DNA of 5,525 nt from Anaerolineae bacterium (GTDB lineage Bacteria; Chloroflexota; Anaerolineae; JADYZS01), in contig JADYZS010000510.1 of assembly GCA_020853075.1 (NCBI GenBank), positions 1 to 5,525 of the forward strand, read 5' to 3'. Below are positions 1 through 4,341 of the stretch, piece by piece (the first letter of the stretch is position 1; every line of letters begins with the position of its first letter). The notes beneath the pieces are model-generated. The model did no database searches, had not been told where the DNA came from, and worked only from the letters and a program-made list of their open reading frames with translations. The position numbers and the translations under genes were made by a program.

Positions 1-249
1 ATCGTTGACGCGGCGCATGGCCTCCTCCCGGTCGGGATGCGTCACCTTTGGCGTAGGCCACCCCCACATGTCCATGAGAAATATTGCGCCCCAGCCATCG
101 GCTACTTTCCCGGCGCGATTCTCTACCCTGGCGCGGACGTGGCAATAGAGACATTCTTCCACCACCACATTGCCGAACTTGAGCGGCTCGCGGGCTTTCT
201 CCTGGGAGTAGTAGGGCTGGACTTCCAGCACCCTGATATCCGTTCTCAC
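1..249 (-). CDS. Enolase-superfamily (mandelate racemase-like) protein, N-terminal 83 residues, cut by the window edge
   Basis: A frame with no stop runs from a GTG at 249 to the left edge, giving 83 residues that begin VRTDIRVLEVQPYYSQ. A good Shine-Dalgarno (GGAGGA on the minus strand, about 256-261) precedes the GTG, and only 15 bases separate it from the stop of the regulator gene, so the two are almost certainly co-transcribed. The segment has the look of the capping domain of enolase-superfamily sugar-acid dehydratases and racemases: a first beta strand with aromatic residues, then PLKFGNVVVEE, a strand (LYCHVRARVENRAG), and a glycine-rich turn (DGWGAIFLMDMWGWP). LKFG followed by a valine-rich strand and a charged beta hairpin is the resemblance I rely on. 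The catalytic barrel, with its metal ligands and general bases, lies outside the window, so substrate and reaction cannot be called. FCD-type GntR regulators often sit beside sugar-acid catabolic genes, which fits. The coding frame is firm; the family is moderately likely. Confidence 0.6.
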   Translation of the reverse strand, partial: MRTDIRVLEVQPYYSQEKAREPLKFGNVVVEECLYCHVRARVENRAGKVADGWGAIFLMDMWGWPTPKVTHPDREEAMRRVND

Positions 250-264
250 TTGGTATCCTCCGGC

Positions 265-957
265 TCAGTTTTTCAGCGGCATGCGTCGTAGCAGATCGGC
301 TTCCGCGTTGTTCAGGTGGGTCAAAATGGCCGTCTTGGCCTGGGCGACATCCCTCTCTTGCAGAGCCTTCAGAATAGCAGCGTGCTCTGCCAGTGTCCCT
401 CCGGCTCGCTGGTAACTGGATTGGGACAGGCCGCGAACTACGTATTCAGGCCAGCGGAGCCGCTCGTAAAATTCGTTGAGTTGCTCATTCCCCAGTAGCC
501 CCACGATACGGCGATGGAGTTCCTGATCCAGGGAGATGAATTCCGCGTATTCTGGAAAGATTTCCCCTTCGCGCAGGGCATCAATACTGTGGACGATTTC
601 GGCTATCTGTTGCAGGGCATCCTCGCGTGTTTCGGCCAGAGTCTCCACGGCAGCACACTCAACGATGCACCGGATCTGGAAAACCTCCTTTACCTTCTGG
701 CGTGTGAACTCGGCTACGAAAGTGCCGCGACGCGGGATCACTTCCACCCGGCCGTCGGTGCTCAGGCGGCGCAGAGCATCTCGCACTGGCGTAGGGCTGA
801 TGCCGAGGCGGCTAGCCAGGGCGGTTGCTGTGAGCGATTGGCCCGAAGTGAGATTCCCCGCCAGAATCTCCACCCGCAGAAGTTCATAGACCTGGTCGTT
901 GAGCTGGTCAAGATTTAACCTGTCGGCGGTTAGTCCGTTAAGGTCTGCTTTGCGCAC
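265..957 (-). CDS. GntR-family transcriptional regulator, FCD (FadR C-terminal) subfamily
   Basis: This is a 230-residue cytoplasmic DNA-binding regulator of normal FadR/FCD length. Residues about 18-80 form the winged helix-turn-helix: QVYELLRVEILAGNLTSGQ, then the recognition segment ATALASRLGISPTPVRDALRRL (about 44-65), then the wing (VEVIPRRGTFVAEF). Residues about 88-225 form the all-helical FCD domain. Its usual metal/ligand residues are visible: D144 and H148 (SLDQELHRR), H192 (AEHAAIL) and H214 (ILTHLNN), the pattern expected to bind a divalent metal and a carboxylate effector. The start is GTG at 957, supported by GAGGAG at 963-968 five bases upstream; no better start is present. The gene is first in an operon with the enolase-like gene and is read from a promoter whose -10 box is overlapped by a palindrome, so autoregulation is likely. 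The effector is probably a sugar acid or other organic acid, by analogy only. Family assignment is very secure; target and ligand are unknown. Confidence 0.93.
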   Translation of the reverse strand: MRKADLNGLTADRLNLDQLNDQVYELLRVEILAGNLTSGQSLTATALASRLGISPTPVRDALRRLSTDGRVEVIPRRGTFVAEFTRQKVKEVFQIRCIVECAAVETLAETREDALQQIAEIVHSIDALREGEIFPEYAEFISLDQELHRRIVGLLGNEQLNEFYERLRWPEYVVRGLSQSSYQRAGGTLAEHAAILKALQERDVAQAKTAILTHLNNAEADLLRRMPLKN

Positions 958-990
958 GTTTGCTCCTCGGTAAGCAGAGCCAGCAGATCC

Positions 991-1010
991 GATGAAACAT
1001 CATATTTCAT
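991..1010. promoter_or_regulatory. Inverted repeats in the GntR leader, possible second operator half
   Basis: Two overlapping symmetric arrangements lie just downstream of the predicted start of transcription of the regulator operon: GATG-AAA-CATC (991-1001) and ATGAAA-N7-TTTCAT (992-997 with 1005-1010). They abut the -10 palindrome. They could be an auxiliary operator or a weak leader hairpin. The symmetry is real; its role is not known. Confidence 0.35.
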
Positions 1011-1043
1011 ATCTGATATATCACAGGAAGCGGCCTTTGTCAA
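1009..1043 (-). promoter_or_regulatory. Sigma-70-type promoter of the GntR operon with overlapping operator palindrome
   Basis: On the minus strand a perfect -35 box TTGACA (1043 to 1038) is followed after exactly 17 bases by TATATC (1020 to 1015), a 4-of-6 match to the -10 consensus. Transcription would start near 1008, leaving a leader of about 50 bases before the GTG at 957. The -10 box is buried in symmetric sequence: ATATC-T-GATAT at 1009-1019 and the overlapping perfect palindrome TGATATATCA at 1014-1023. FCD/GntR proteins bind short AT-rich palindromes of this sort, so this is the best candidate for the autoregulatory operator. The promoter boxes are seen directly; the identity of the binding protein is inferred. 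Confidence 0.72.
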
Positions 1044-1052
1044 TATCCTTAA

Positions 1053-1074
1053 CCATCGGATAAAATCCGACGGC
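1053..1074. repeat. Palindromic repeat, copy 1 (TCGGAT-N3-ATCCGA core)
   Basis: The 22 bases at 1053-1074 match those at 2258-2279 at 21 positions; the single difference is A versus T in the centre. The core is a 6-bp inverted repeat TCGGAT-AAA-ATCCGA at 1056-1070, flanked by CCA on the left and CGGC on the right. This copy lies about ten bases upstream of the -35 box of the GntR operon and upstream of holB. Such paired short palindromes suggest a dispersed intergenic repeat or a shared protein-binding site. Confidence 0.7.
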
Positions 1075-1089
1075 TGCGGGTTCGCGTCA

Positions 1090-1117
1090 GTAGGGGCGCG
1101 GCATACCGCGCCCCTAC
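1090..1117. repeat. Perfect 12-bp hairpin repeat of the GTAGGGGCG type
   Basis: Bases 1090-1101 (GTAGGGGCGCGG) are the exact reverse complement of 1106-1117 (CCGCGCCCCTAC), with a CATA loop at 1102-1105. No T tract follows on either strand, so it is not a typical intrinsic terminator. GTAGGGGCG-type hairpins are, as I recall, abundant intergenic elements in Chloroflexota and some cyanobacterial genomes, so a REP-like mobile or dispersed repeat is the likeliest reading. The hairpin is certain; the family is from memory. Confidence 0.75.
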
Positions 1118-1173
1118 AACGCCAGTTTTCTGCCGATGGCCGAGGCTGCTTAGATGCACTGACCCCAAACGAT

Positions 1174-1203
1174 TTGGCGGAGAGGAGCGGGCTGTGGTAC
1201 AAT
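1174..1203 (+). promoter_or_regulatory. Promoter of holB with extended -10 box
   Basis: TTGGCG (1174-1179; 4 of 6 to TTGACA) is followed after 18 bases by TACAAT (1198-1203; 5 of 6 to TATAAT). The -10 is preceded by TGG, making an extended TGnTACAAT box. Transcription should start near 1210, only a few bases before ATG 1214. This is the only convincing promoter in the spacer on this strand. Confidence 0.6.
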
Positions 1204-1213
1204 GCTTGCACAA

Positions 1214-2233
1214 ATGCAACCGACCTTTATCCTTCCGGCCTGGCCGGTGGTGGGACACGAGTGGGCCGTGGCGCTTCTGGCACGGTCAGCGGCGACGGAG
1301 CAGGTACGCCACGCCTATCTATTCACAGGCCCTGCCCAGGTGGGCAAGACGACGCTGGCGCGCGCTTTCGCCCAGACCCTGAATTGCCAGGCCAGTTCCG
1401 AGAAACGGCCTTGCGGCCTCTGCGATTCCTGCCAGCGAATGGCCCGCGACGCCCATCCCGACGCGCGCCTGATTGAACCCCAGGGCAAGAGCGGGCGCGA
1501 ACTCCTGATTGATCAGGTGCGCGGCATCATCCACGAAGCCGCGCTGTCGCCTCTCCTCGGACGCCGCAAGGTCTTCATCGTGCGCGAGGTGGACCGGGGC
1601 AACGCGCCGGCCATGAATGCGCTCCTGAAGACGTTGGAAGAGCCGCCGCCCTCTGTTGTTCTCCTGTTGACCAGTTCCTATCCGGAGCGCCTTCTCCCGA
1701 CCATCGTCTCCCGTTGCCAGGTGCTCTCGCTGCGTCCTGTCGCCGTCCATCAGATTGAGGAGATGCTGCGAGCGCACGGGGCCGCAGAGGAGCGGGCGCA
1801 ACTGCTGGCCCGGCTGGCGAACGGGCGCCCCGGTTGGGCCCTCACAGCCTTGACAGACGAGAGCGTTTGGCAGAGCCGCCAGGAATGGCTGGATAACCTG
1901 AACCATCTCTTGGGGCAAGGCCGCAACGAGCGACTGGCCTATGCGGAGCGGATGGCTGCTCGTGCCCAAGAGGCCCCGGAGATGCTGGCTCTGTGGGCAT
2001 CTTGGTGGCGCGACCTCCTCCTGTGGCAACAAGGTTGCCCGGAGGTGGTCACCCACATAGATCGCCGCGAGACGTTGGCATCTCAGGCGAGCCGCTTGTC
2101 GCCCGACCAGGTGCGCCGCTTTCTGATGGCCTTGGGGTCGGCGAGCCGTTATCTGGAGCAGAATGTGAACCCGCGCCTGGTGTGTGAATCTCTGCTGCTG
2201 CACCTGCCTCGTTGGGAAGCCCAGCCTGCGTGA
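1214..2233 (+). CDS. holB: DNA polymerase III, delta prime subunit (clamp loader)
   Basis: Delta prime is the stator subunit of the clamp loader that places the beta sliding clamp on primed DNA at the replication fork. From ATG 1214 the protein has 339 residues, close to the family norm. Visible features: WPVVGHEWAVALL at the start; Walker A GPAQVGKT (residues 39-46); the four zinc-module cysteines C58, C67, C70 and C73 (NC ... CGLCDSC); a weak Walker B region KVFIVREVD; the signatures NALLKTLEEPP and TIVSRCQ (SRC at 166-168); and a helical C-terminal domain. The Walker A looks intact although many delta prime subunits do not hydrolyse ATP. The frame can be extended to ATG 1202 (four more residues), but 1202 falls inside the -10 box TACAAT, so I prefer 1214. 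No Shine-Dalgarno lies at a useful distance from either start (GAGGAG at 1182-1187 is 14 and 26 bases away), suggesting a leaderless message. The gene ricT follows after 104 bases, the Firmicutes-like holB-ricT order. Confidence 0.95.
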   Translation: MQPTFILPAWPVVGHEWAVALLARSAATEQVRHAYLFTGPAQVGKTTLARAFAQTLNCQASSEKRPCGLCDSCQRMARDAHPDARLIEPQGKSGRELLIDQVRGIIHEAALSPLLGRRKVFIVREVDRGNAPAMNALLKTLEEPPPSVVLLLTSSYPERLLPTIVSRCQVLSLRPVAVHQIEEMLRAHGAAEERAQLLARLANGRPGWALTALTDESVWQSRQEWLDNLNHLLGQGRNERLAYAERMAARAQEAPEMLALWASWWRDLLLWQQGCPEVVTHIDRRETLASQASRLSPDQVRRFLMALGSASRYLEQNVNPRLVCESLLLHLPRWEAQPA

Positions 2234-2239
2234 GAGGCC

Positions 2240-2293
2240 GTCTCAGAAGAAGAACTGCCATCGGATATAATCCGACGGCGGGACTTCTCAGAC
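2240..2293. repeat. Nested inverted repeats between holB and ricT, containing palindromic repeat copy 2
   Basis: The inner palindrome TCGGAT-ATA-ATCCGA (2261-2275) extends with one mismatch to GCC...GGC (2257-2279) and is copy 2 of the element at 1053-1074 (bases 2258-2279, 21 of 22 identical). It is enclosed by an outer pair GTCTCAGAAG (2240-2249) and CTTCTCAGAC (2284-2293), complementary at nine of ten positions. The whole could fold as a long interrupted hairpin starting seven bases after the holB stop. There is no T tract after it, so it is not an obvious terminator, and read-through into ricT is likely. Central TATAAT at 2266-2271 resembles a -10 box but has no matching -35. Confidence 0.6.
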
Positions 2294-2315
2294 AGTTTAT
2301 CAGAGTGGAGTTGTG

Positions 2316-2360
2316 ATGAAGATTAGGGAGATGTTATATGCCGACGGTAGTGGGTATTGA
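2316..2360 (+). other. Possible 14-codon upstream ORF overlapping the ricT start
   Basis: ATG at 2316 opens a frame MKIREMLYADGSGY ending at TGA 2358-2360. It has GGAG (2307-2310) five bases upstream and overlaps the first codons of ricT in another frame, enclosing the ricT Shine-Dalgarno. Translation of it could help or hinder ricT initiation. It may equally be chance, as no conservation can be judged here. Confidence 0.25.
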
Positions 2361-3237
2361 GTTTAGATCGGTCACAAAGGTATATCACTTTGACCCTGCT
2401 GGTTATAGCGATCTGCTGGCCGGTGAGTACGTTGTGGTGGATACGGCTCAGGGTCGGGAAGTGGGGAAAGTAGTTACATTGCCGAAGGACGTGCCCCCGC
2501 AAGAGTTGAACGAGCCTTTGAAGCCGGTGGTGCGCCGGGCCAGTGCCTGGGATATGCTGCAAAAGGATCAGTACCAGCACCAGGAGGCAGAAGCGCTCAA
2601 GCAATGCAAGCAGAAGGTGCTTGAACAGGACATCCCGATGAAGGTGGTGCGCACAGAGTACAACTACGATGGTGGCAGGTTGATGATCTATTACAGCGCT
2701 GAGAAGCGGGTGGATTTTCGCAATCTGGTGCGTGAATTCGCTAAGATCTTCAAGACGCGAATAGAGATGAAGCAGATCGGCGCACGCGACGAGGCCAAGT
2801 TACTGGATGGCGTTGGCCGCTGTGGCCGTCGTCTCTGCTGTTCCTCCTGGCTGCGAGAATTCTACCAGATCAGCATCAAGATGGCGAAGACCCAAGACCT
2901 GCCGCTGAACCCCTCGGAGATCTCAGGCGTCTGCGGGCGACTCCTGTGTTGTCTTTCCTATGAGAATGAGGCGTACTCCGACCTGAAAAAGGCCCTTCCT
3001 AAAGTGGGGGCAACGGTGAAGACTCCCAAAGGCACAGGGGTCGTGCAAGGTGTTTTCGCGCTCAAGGAGCGGGTGGAAGTCAGGTTAGAAGATGAGACTC
3101 TGGCGGTGTTTGATGCCGCAGAGCTGGAAACCGATAAGAAAGGCGGAGGCCGCAGTTGTTCTACCTGCGGCGGCTGCTCCCTAACCCGGCGTCTGGCGGG
3201 GCAGTCTCCCGCTTCCGATGCAGCCGGCGCGGGGTAG
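2338..3237 (+). CDS. ricT: PSP1-domain protein, RicT/YaaT family (Y-complex, iron-sulfur)
   Basis: This 299-residue protein matches the RicT (YaaT) family. In Bacillus subtilis RicT joins RicA and RicF in an iron-sulfur and FAD-containing complex that helps RNase Y mature mRNAs and influences sporulation, competence and biofilm formation. The PSP1 region includes residues about 60-145, with the conserved MKVVRTEYNYDGGRLMIYYSA and VDFRNLVREFAKIFKTRIEM. The family cysteines are present: C162, C167, C168 (GRCGRRLCCSSW) and C199, C204, C205 (GVCGRLLCCLSYE). A beta-rich tail (VGATVKTPKGTGVVQGV) follows. The C-terminus adds CSTCGGC (C274, C277, C280), which I do not regard as part of the core family. 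ATG 2338 has AGGGAG at 2325-2330, seven bases upstream. It probably shares a transcript with holB and is closed by the terminator at 3261-3294. Family call secure; whether RicA and RicF partners exist cannot be seen here. Confidence 0.93.
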   Translation: MPTVVGIEFRSVTKVYHFDPAGYSDLLAGEYVVVDTAQGREVGKVVTLPKDVPPQELNEPLKPVVRRASAWDMLQKDQYQHQEAEALKQCKQKVLEQDIPMKVVRTEYNYDGGRLMIYYSAEKRVDFRNLVREFAKIFKTRIEMKQIGARDEAKLLDGVGRCGRRLCCSSWLREFYQISIKMAKTQDLPLNPSEISGVCGRLLCCLSYENEAYSDLKKALPKVGATVKTPKGTGVVQGVFALKERVEVRLEDETLAVFDAAELETDKKGGGRSCSTCGGCSLTRRLAGQSPASDAAGAG

Positions 3238-3260
3238 AGCGGTTCCCGCATCTGGGAAAA

Positions 3261-3294
3261 GAACGGGGGCTCGTGAGCCCCCGTTCACATTTTT
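3261..3294 (+). terminator. Strong intrinsic terminator after ricT, probably bidirectional
   Basis: GAACGGGGGCTC (3261-3272) and GAGCCCCCGTTC (3275-3286) form a perfect GC-rich stem (11-12 bp) with a minimal loop, followed by ACA and five T residues (3290-3294). On the opposite strand the stem is followed directly by TTTT (3260-3257 side), so it can also stop the convergent spoVS transcript. It lies 23 bases after the ricT stop. Confidence 0.92.
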
Positions 3295-3339
3295 CGCGCG
3301 CAAAACTCTACATCTAACCCGACGTCTCCGCACAAACCC

Positions 3340-3600
3340 TTAGCGCGGTTCTACTGTGAGCTTGACCGCGGTTCGCTCCTGACCTTCTATGTCCACCTCG
3401 GTGAACGACGGGATACAGATGATGTCAATACCATCCTGTACCAGATAGCCTCTGGCAATGGCGACTGCCTTGATGGCCTGGTTCACCGCGCTGGCGCCAA
3501 TGGCCTGGACCTCGGCGCGTTTCGTATCGCGGATAACGCCGGCGATGGCACCGGCGACAGCGGTGGAGCGAGAGCGGGCGGATACCTTGATGATGTCCAT
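3340..3600 (-). CDS. spoVS: Stage V sporulation protein S-like (SpoVS)
   Basis: An 86-residue protein that matches SpoVS along its whole length. Family landmarks are the N-terminal MDIIKVSARSRSTAVAGAIAG, the central EVQAIGASAVNQAIKAVAIARG and the C-terminal DIICIPSFTEVDIEGQERT with VKLTVEPR. SpoVS is an Alba-like small protein; in Bacillus subtilis it is needed for stage V (coat/cortex) development, and homologues are widespread in bacteria not known to sporulate, where its role is unclear, possibly nucleic-acid binding. The start ATG at 3600 has a perfect AGGAGG (3608-3613) seven bases upstream, implying strong translation. It stands alone on the minus strand, convergent with ricT and divergent from the dCMP deaminase, with its own promoter about 120 bases upstream of the ATG. 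Length and sequence are fully typical, and no defect is seen. Confidence 0.95.
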   Translation of the reverse strand: MDIIKVSARSRSTAVAGAIAGVIRDTKRAEVQAIGASAVNQAIKAVAIARGYLVQDGIDIICIPSFTEVDIEGQERTAVKLTVEPR

Positions 3601-3613
3601 GATGGCTCCTCCT

Positions 3614-3719
3614 GACGGCGTGCGATGCGAGGGATGTGCGGTAGGTTACACGCCCCGAGGCGGGAACCACCCCCCCAAGAGGTTCCGCGAGGCGCGCGTC
3701 GCTGGCGTATGTGATTATT
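3614..3719 (-). promoter_or_regulatory. Long structured 5' leader of spoVS
   Basis: About 118 bases would separate the predicted transcription start from the spoVS ATG. In this leader GGAACC (3681-3686, read on the minus strand) can pair with GGTTCC (3663-3668) around a loop containing seven G residues, while the GGTT part of the latter could instead pair with AACC at 3644-3647, enclosing a short CGCC/GGCG stem. I recognise no riboswitch class. A structured untranslated leader is plausible; regulation by it is speculation. Confidence 0.3.
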
Positions 3720-3725
3720 AAGGTT

Positions 3726-3754
3726 ATTTTACACCATTCTGTGTAAGAAATCAA
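3726..3754 (-). promoter_or_regulatory. Promoter of spoVS with an internal palindrome
   Basis: On the minus strand TTGATT (3754 to 3749) is followed after 17 bases by TAAAAT (3731 to 3726), five of six to the -10 consensus. Transcription would begin near 3719. Within the spacer sits TTACAC-N6-GTGTAA (3729-3734 with 3741-3746), a perfect 6-bp inverted repeat reaching into the -10 box: the classic placement for a repressor site. I cannot name the protein. Confidence 0.65.
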
Positions 3755-3799
3755 GCCCAATCTGGCTCGTTTTAGTTCGCTTTAGAAGGCCTGTCCATC

Positions 3800-3828
3800 T
3801 TGACACACCCGCGAGGCCGTGCTATCAT
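3800..3828 (+). promoter_or_regulatory. Near-consensus promoter of the dCMP deaminase operon
   Basis: Perfect TTGACA (3800-3805), a 17-base spacer, and TATCAT (3823-3828; five of six) with the extended TGC (3820-3822). Transcription should start near 3835, giving a leader of about 38 bases. This is the best promoter in the window and drives the salvage genes to the right. Confidence 0.85.
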
Positions 3829-3837
3829 GCGGCTCGG

Positions 3838-3853
3838 TTCGTTCGGGAACGAA
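3838..3853. promoter_or_regulatory. Inverted repeat at the transcription start of the dCMP deaminase gene
   Basis: TTCGTTC (3838-3844) and GAACGAA (3847-3853) are exact complements separated by GG. In RNA this would fold as a six-bp stem with a CGGG loop at the very 5' end; in DNA it could be an operator just after the start site. No T tract follows. The symmetry is clear; the role is unknown. Confidence 0.4.
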
Positions 3854-3862
3854 GCGGCCAGA

Positions 3863-3872
3863 AAGGGGAGAT
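3863..3872 (+). promoter_or_regulatory. Shine-Dalgarno that fixes the dCMP deaminase start
   Basis: AAGGGGAG immediately precedes ATG 3873 with a short gap of two bases from its 3' end. Although tight, it is the only such site near a start that also lies downstream of the predicted transcription start, and the protein from this ATG aligns naturally with family N-termini. Confidence 0.6.
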
Positions 3873-4310
3873 ATGGTTCAGCGGCCCTCGTGGGACGAGT
3901 ACTTCATGGGCATTGCTTTTGCCGTGGCTCAGCGCAGCACCTGCGACCGCGCGCACGTGGGCTCCATTATCGTGCGCAACAAGCGCATTCTCACTACCGG
4001 CTACAACGGTTCGCCACGCGGTCTGCCTCATTGTACCGATGCAGGCCATCTAATGATCAACGGCCACTGTGTACGCACCCTCCATGCCGAACAAAACGCC
4101 ATTATCCAGGCCGCTTTGCACGGCGTCAGCGTTGAGGGCGGAACCATCTACGTCACCCATCAGCCCTGTCTCACCTGTGCCAAGATGATCATTAACGCGG
4201 GCCTGATGCGCGTGGTCTATGCCGGGAACTATCCCGACGAAAACGCCGTAGCGTTCCTGAAAGAGGCCGACGTCGCGCTGGAGCATTTCACCTGGCCTCC
4301 CCAGGAGTGA
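3873..4310 (+). CDS. Deoxycytidylate (dCMP) deaminase, ComEB type
   Basis: A 145-residue zinc enzyme converting dCMP to dUMP, the precursor of dTMP, in the cytoplasm. Landmarks in order: SWDEYFMGIAFAVAQRSTCDRAHVGSII trimmed to its key parts (W7, D8, C24, R26, G30); GYNGSPRG (43-50), the phosphate/nucleotide loop; HCTDAGH (53-59) and C66; the catalytic HAEQNAI with zinc ligand H71 and proton-shuttling E73; and PCLTC with zinc ligands C99 and C102. All catalytic residues are intact. The start is ATG 3873, preceded by AAGGGGAG; the frame opens earlier at GTG 3819, but that lies inside the promoter, upstream of transcription. The sequence fits the bacterial ComEB family of about 150-190 residues. 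It is followed after 31 bases by a nucleoside hydrolase, suggesting a salvage operon. The ComEB name comes from a Bacillus competence locus; nothing here indicates a competence role. Confidence 0.94.
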   Translation: MVQRPSWDEYFMGIAFAVAQRSTCDRAHVGSIIVRNKRILTTGYNGSPRGLPHCTDAGHLMINGHCVRTLHAEQNAIIQAALHGVSVEGGTIYVTHQPCLTCAKMIINAGLMRVVYAGNYPDENAVAFLKEADVALEHFTWPPQE

Positions 4311-4341
4311 GAGTCCGGCATCGCGAGAGGGCGCTAGAGCC

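Noticed and set aside
37..918. Plus-strand frames (for example 37-291 and 514-918) over the GntR operon
   Set aside because: They are antisense to the GntR gene and the enolase-like gene, both supported by domain sequence and Shine-Dalgarno sites.
1053..1117. A CRISPR array or attachment site built from the neighbouring palindromes
   Set aside because: The two palindromes differ in sequence, there is no regular repeat-spacer pattern, and no cas, integrase or transposase gene is present.
930..1258. Short minus-strand frames across the divergent spacer
   Set aside because: They run through the promoters and hairpin repeats, have no family resemblance and no convincing Shine-Dalgarno.
1319..2203. 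A 294-codon open frame on the minus strand opposite holB
   Set aside because: It mirrors holB in high-GC DNA, has a low-complexity Q/R-rich composition with no recognisable domain, and holB is certain on the other strand.
2266..2271. TATAAT as a -10 box for a separate ricT promoter
   Set aside because: No -35 hexamer lies 16-18 bases upstream, and the motif is simply the centre of the palindromic repeat whose other copy reads TAAAAT.
2240..2293. An intrinsic terminator after holB
   Set aside because: The nested inverted repeats are AT/GC mixed and mismatched, and no T tract follows, so termination is not supported.
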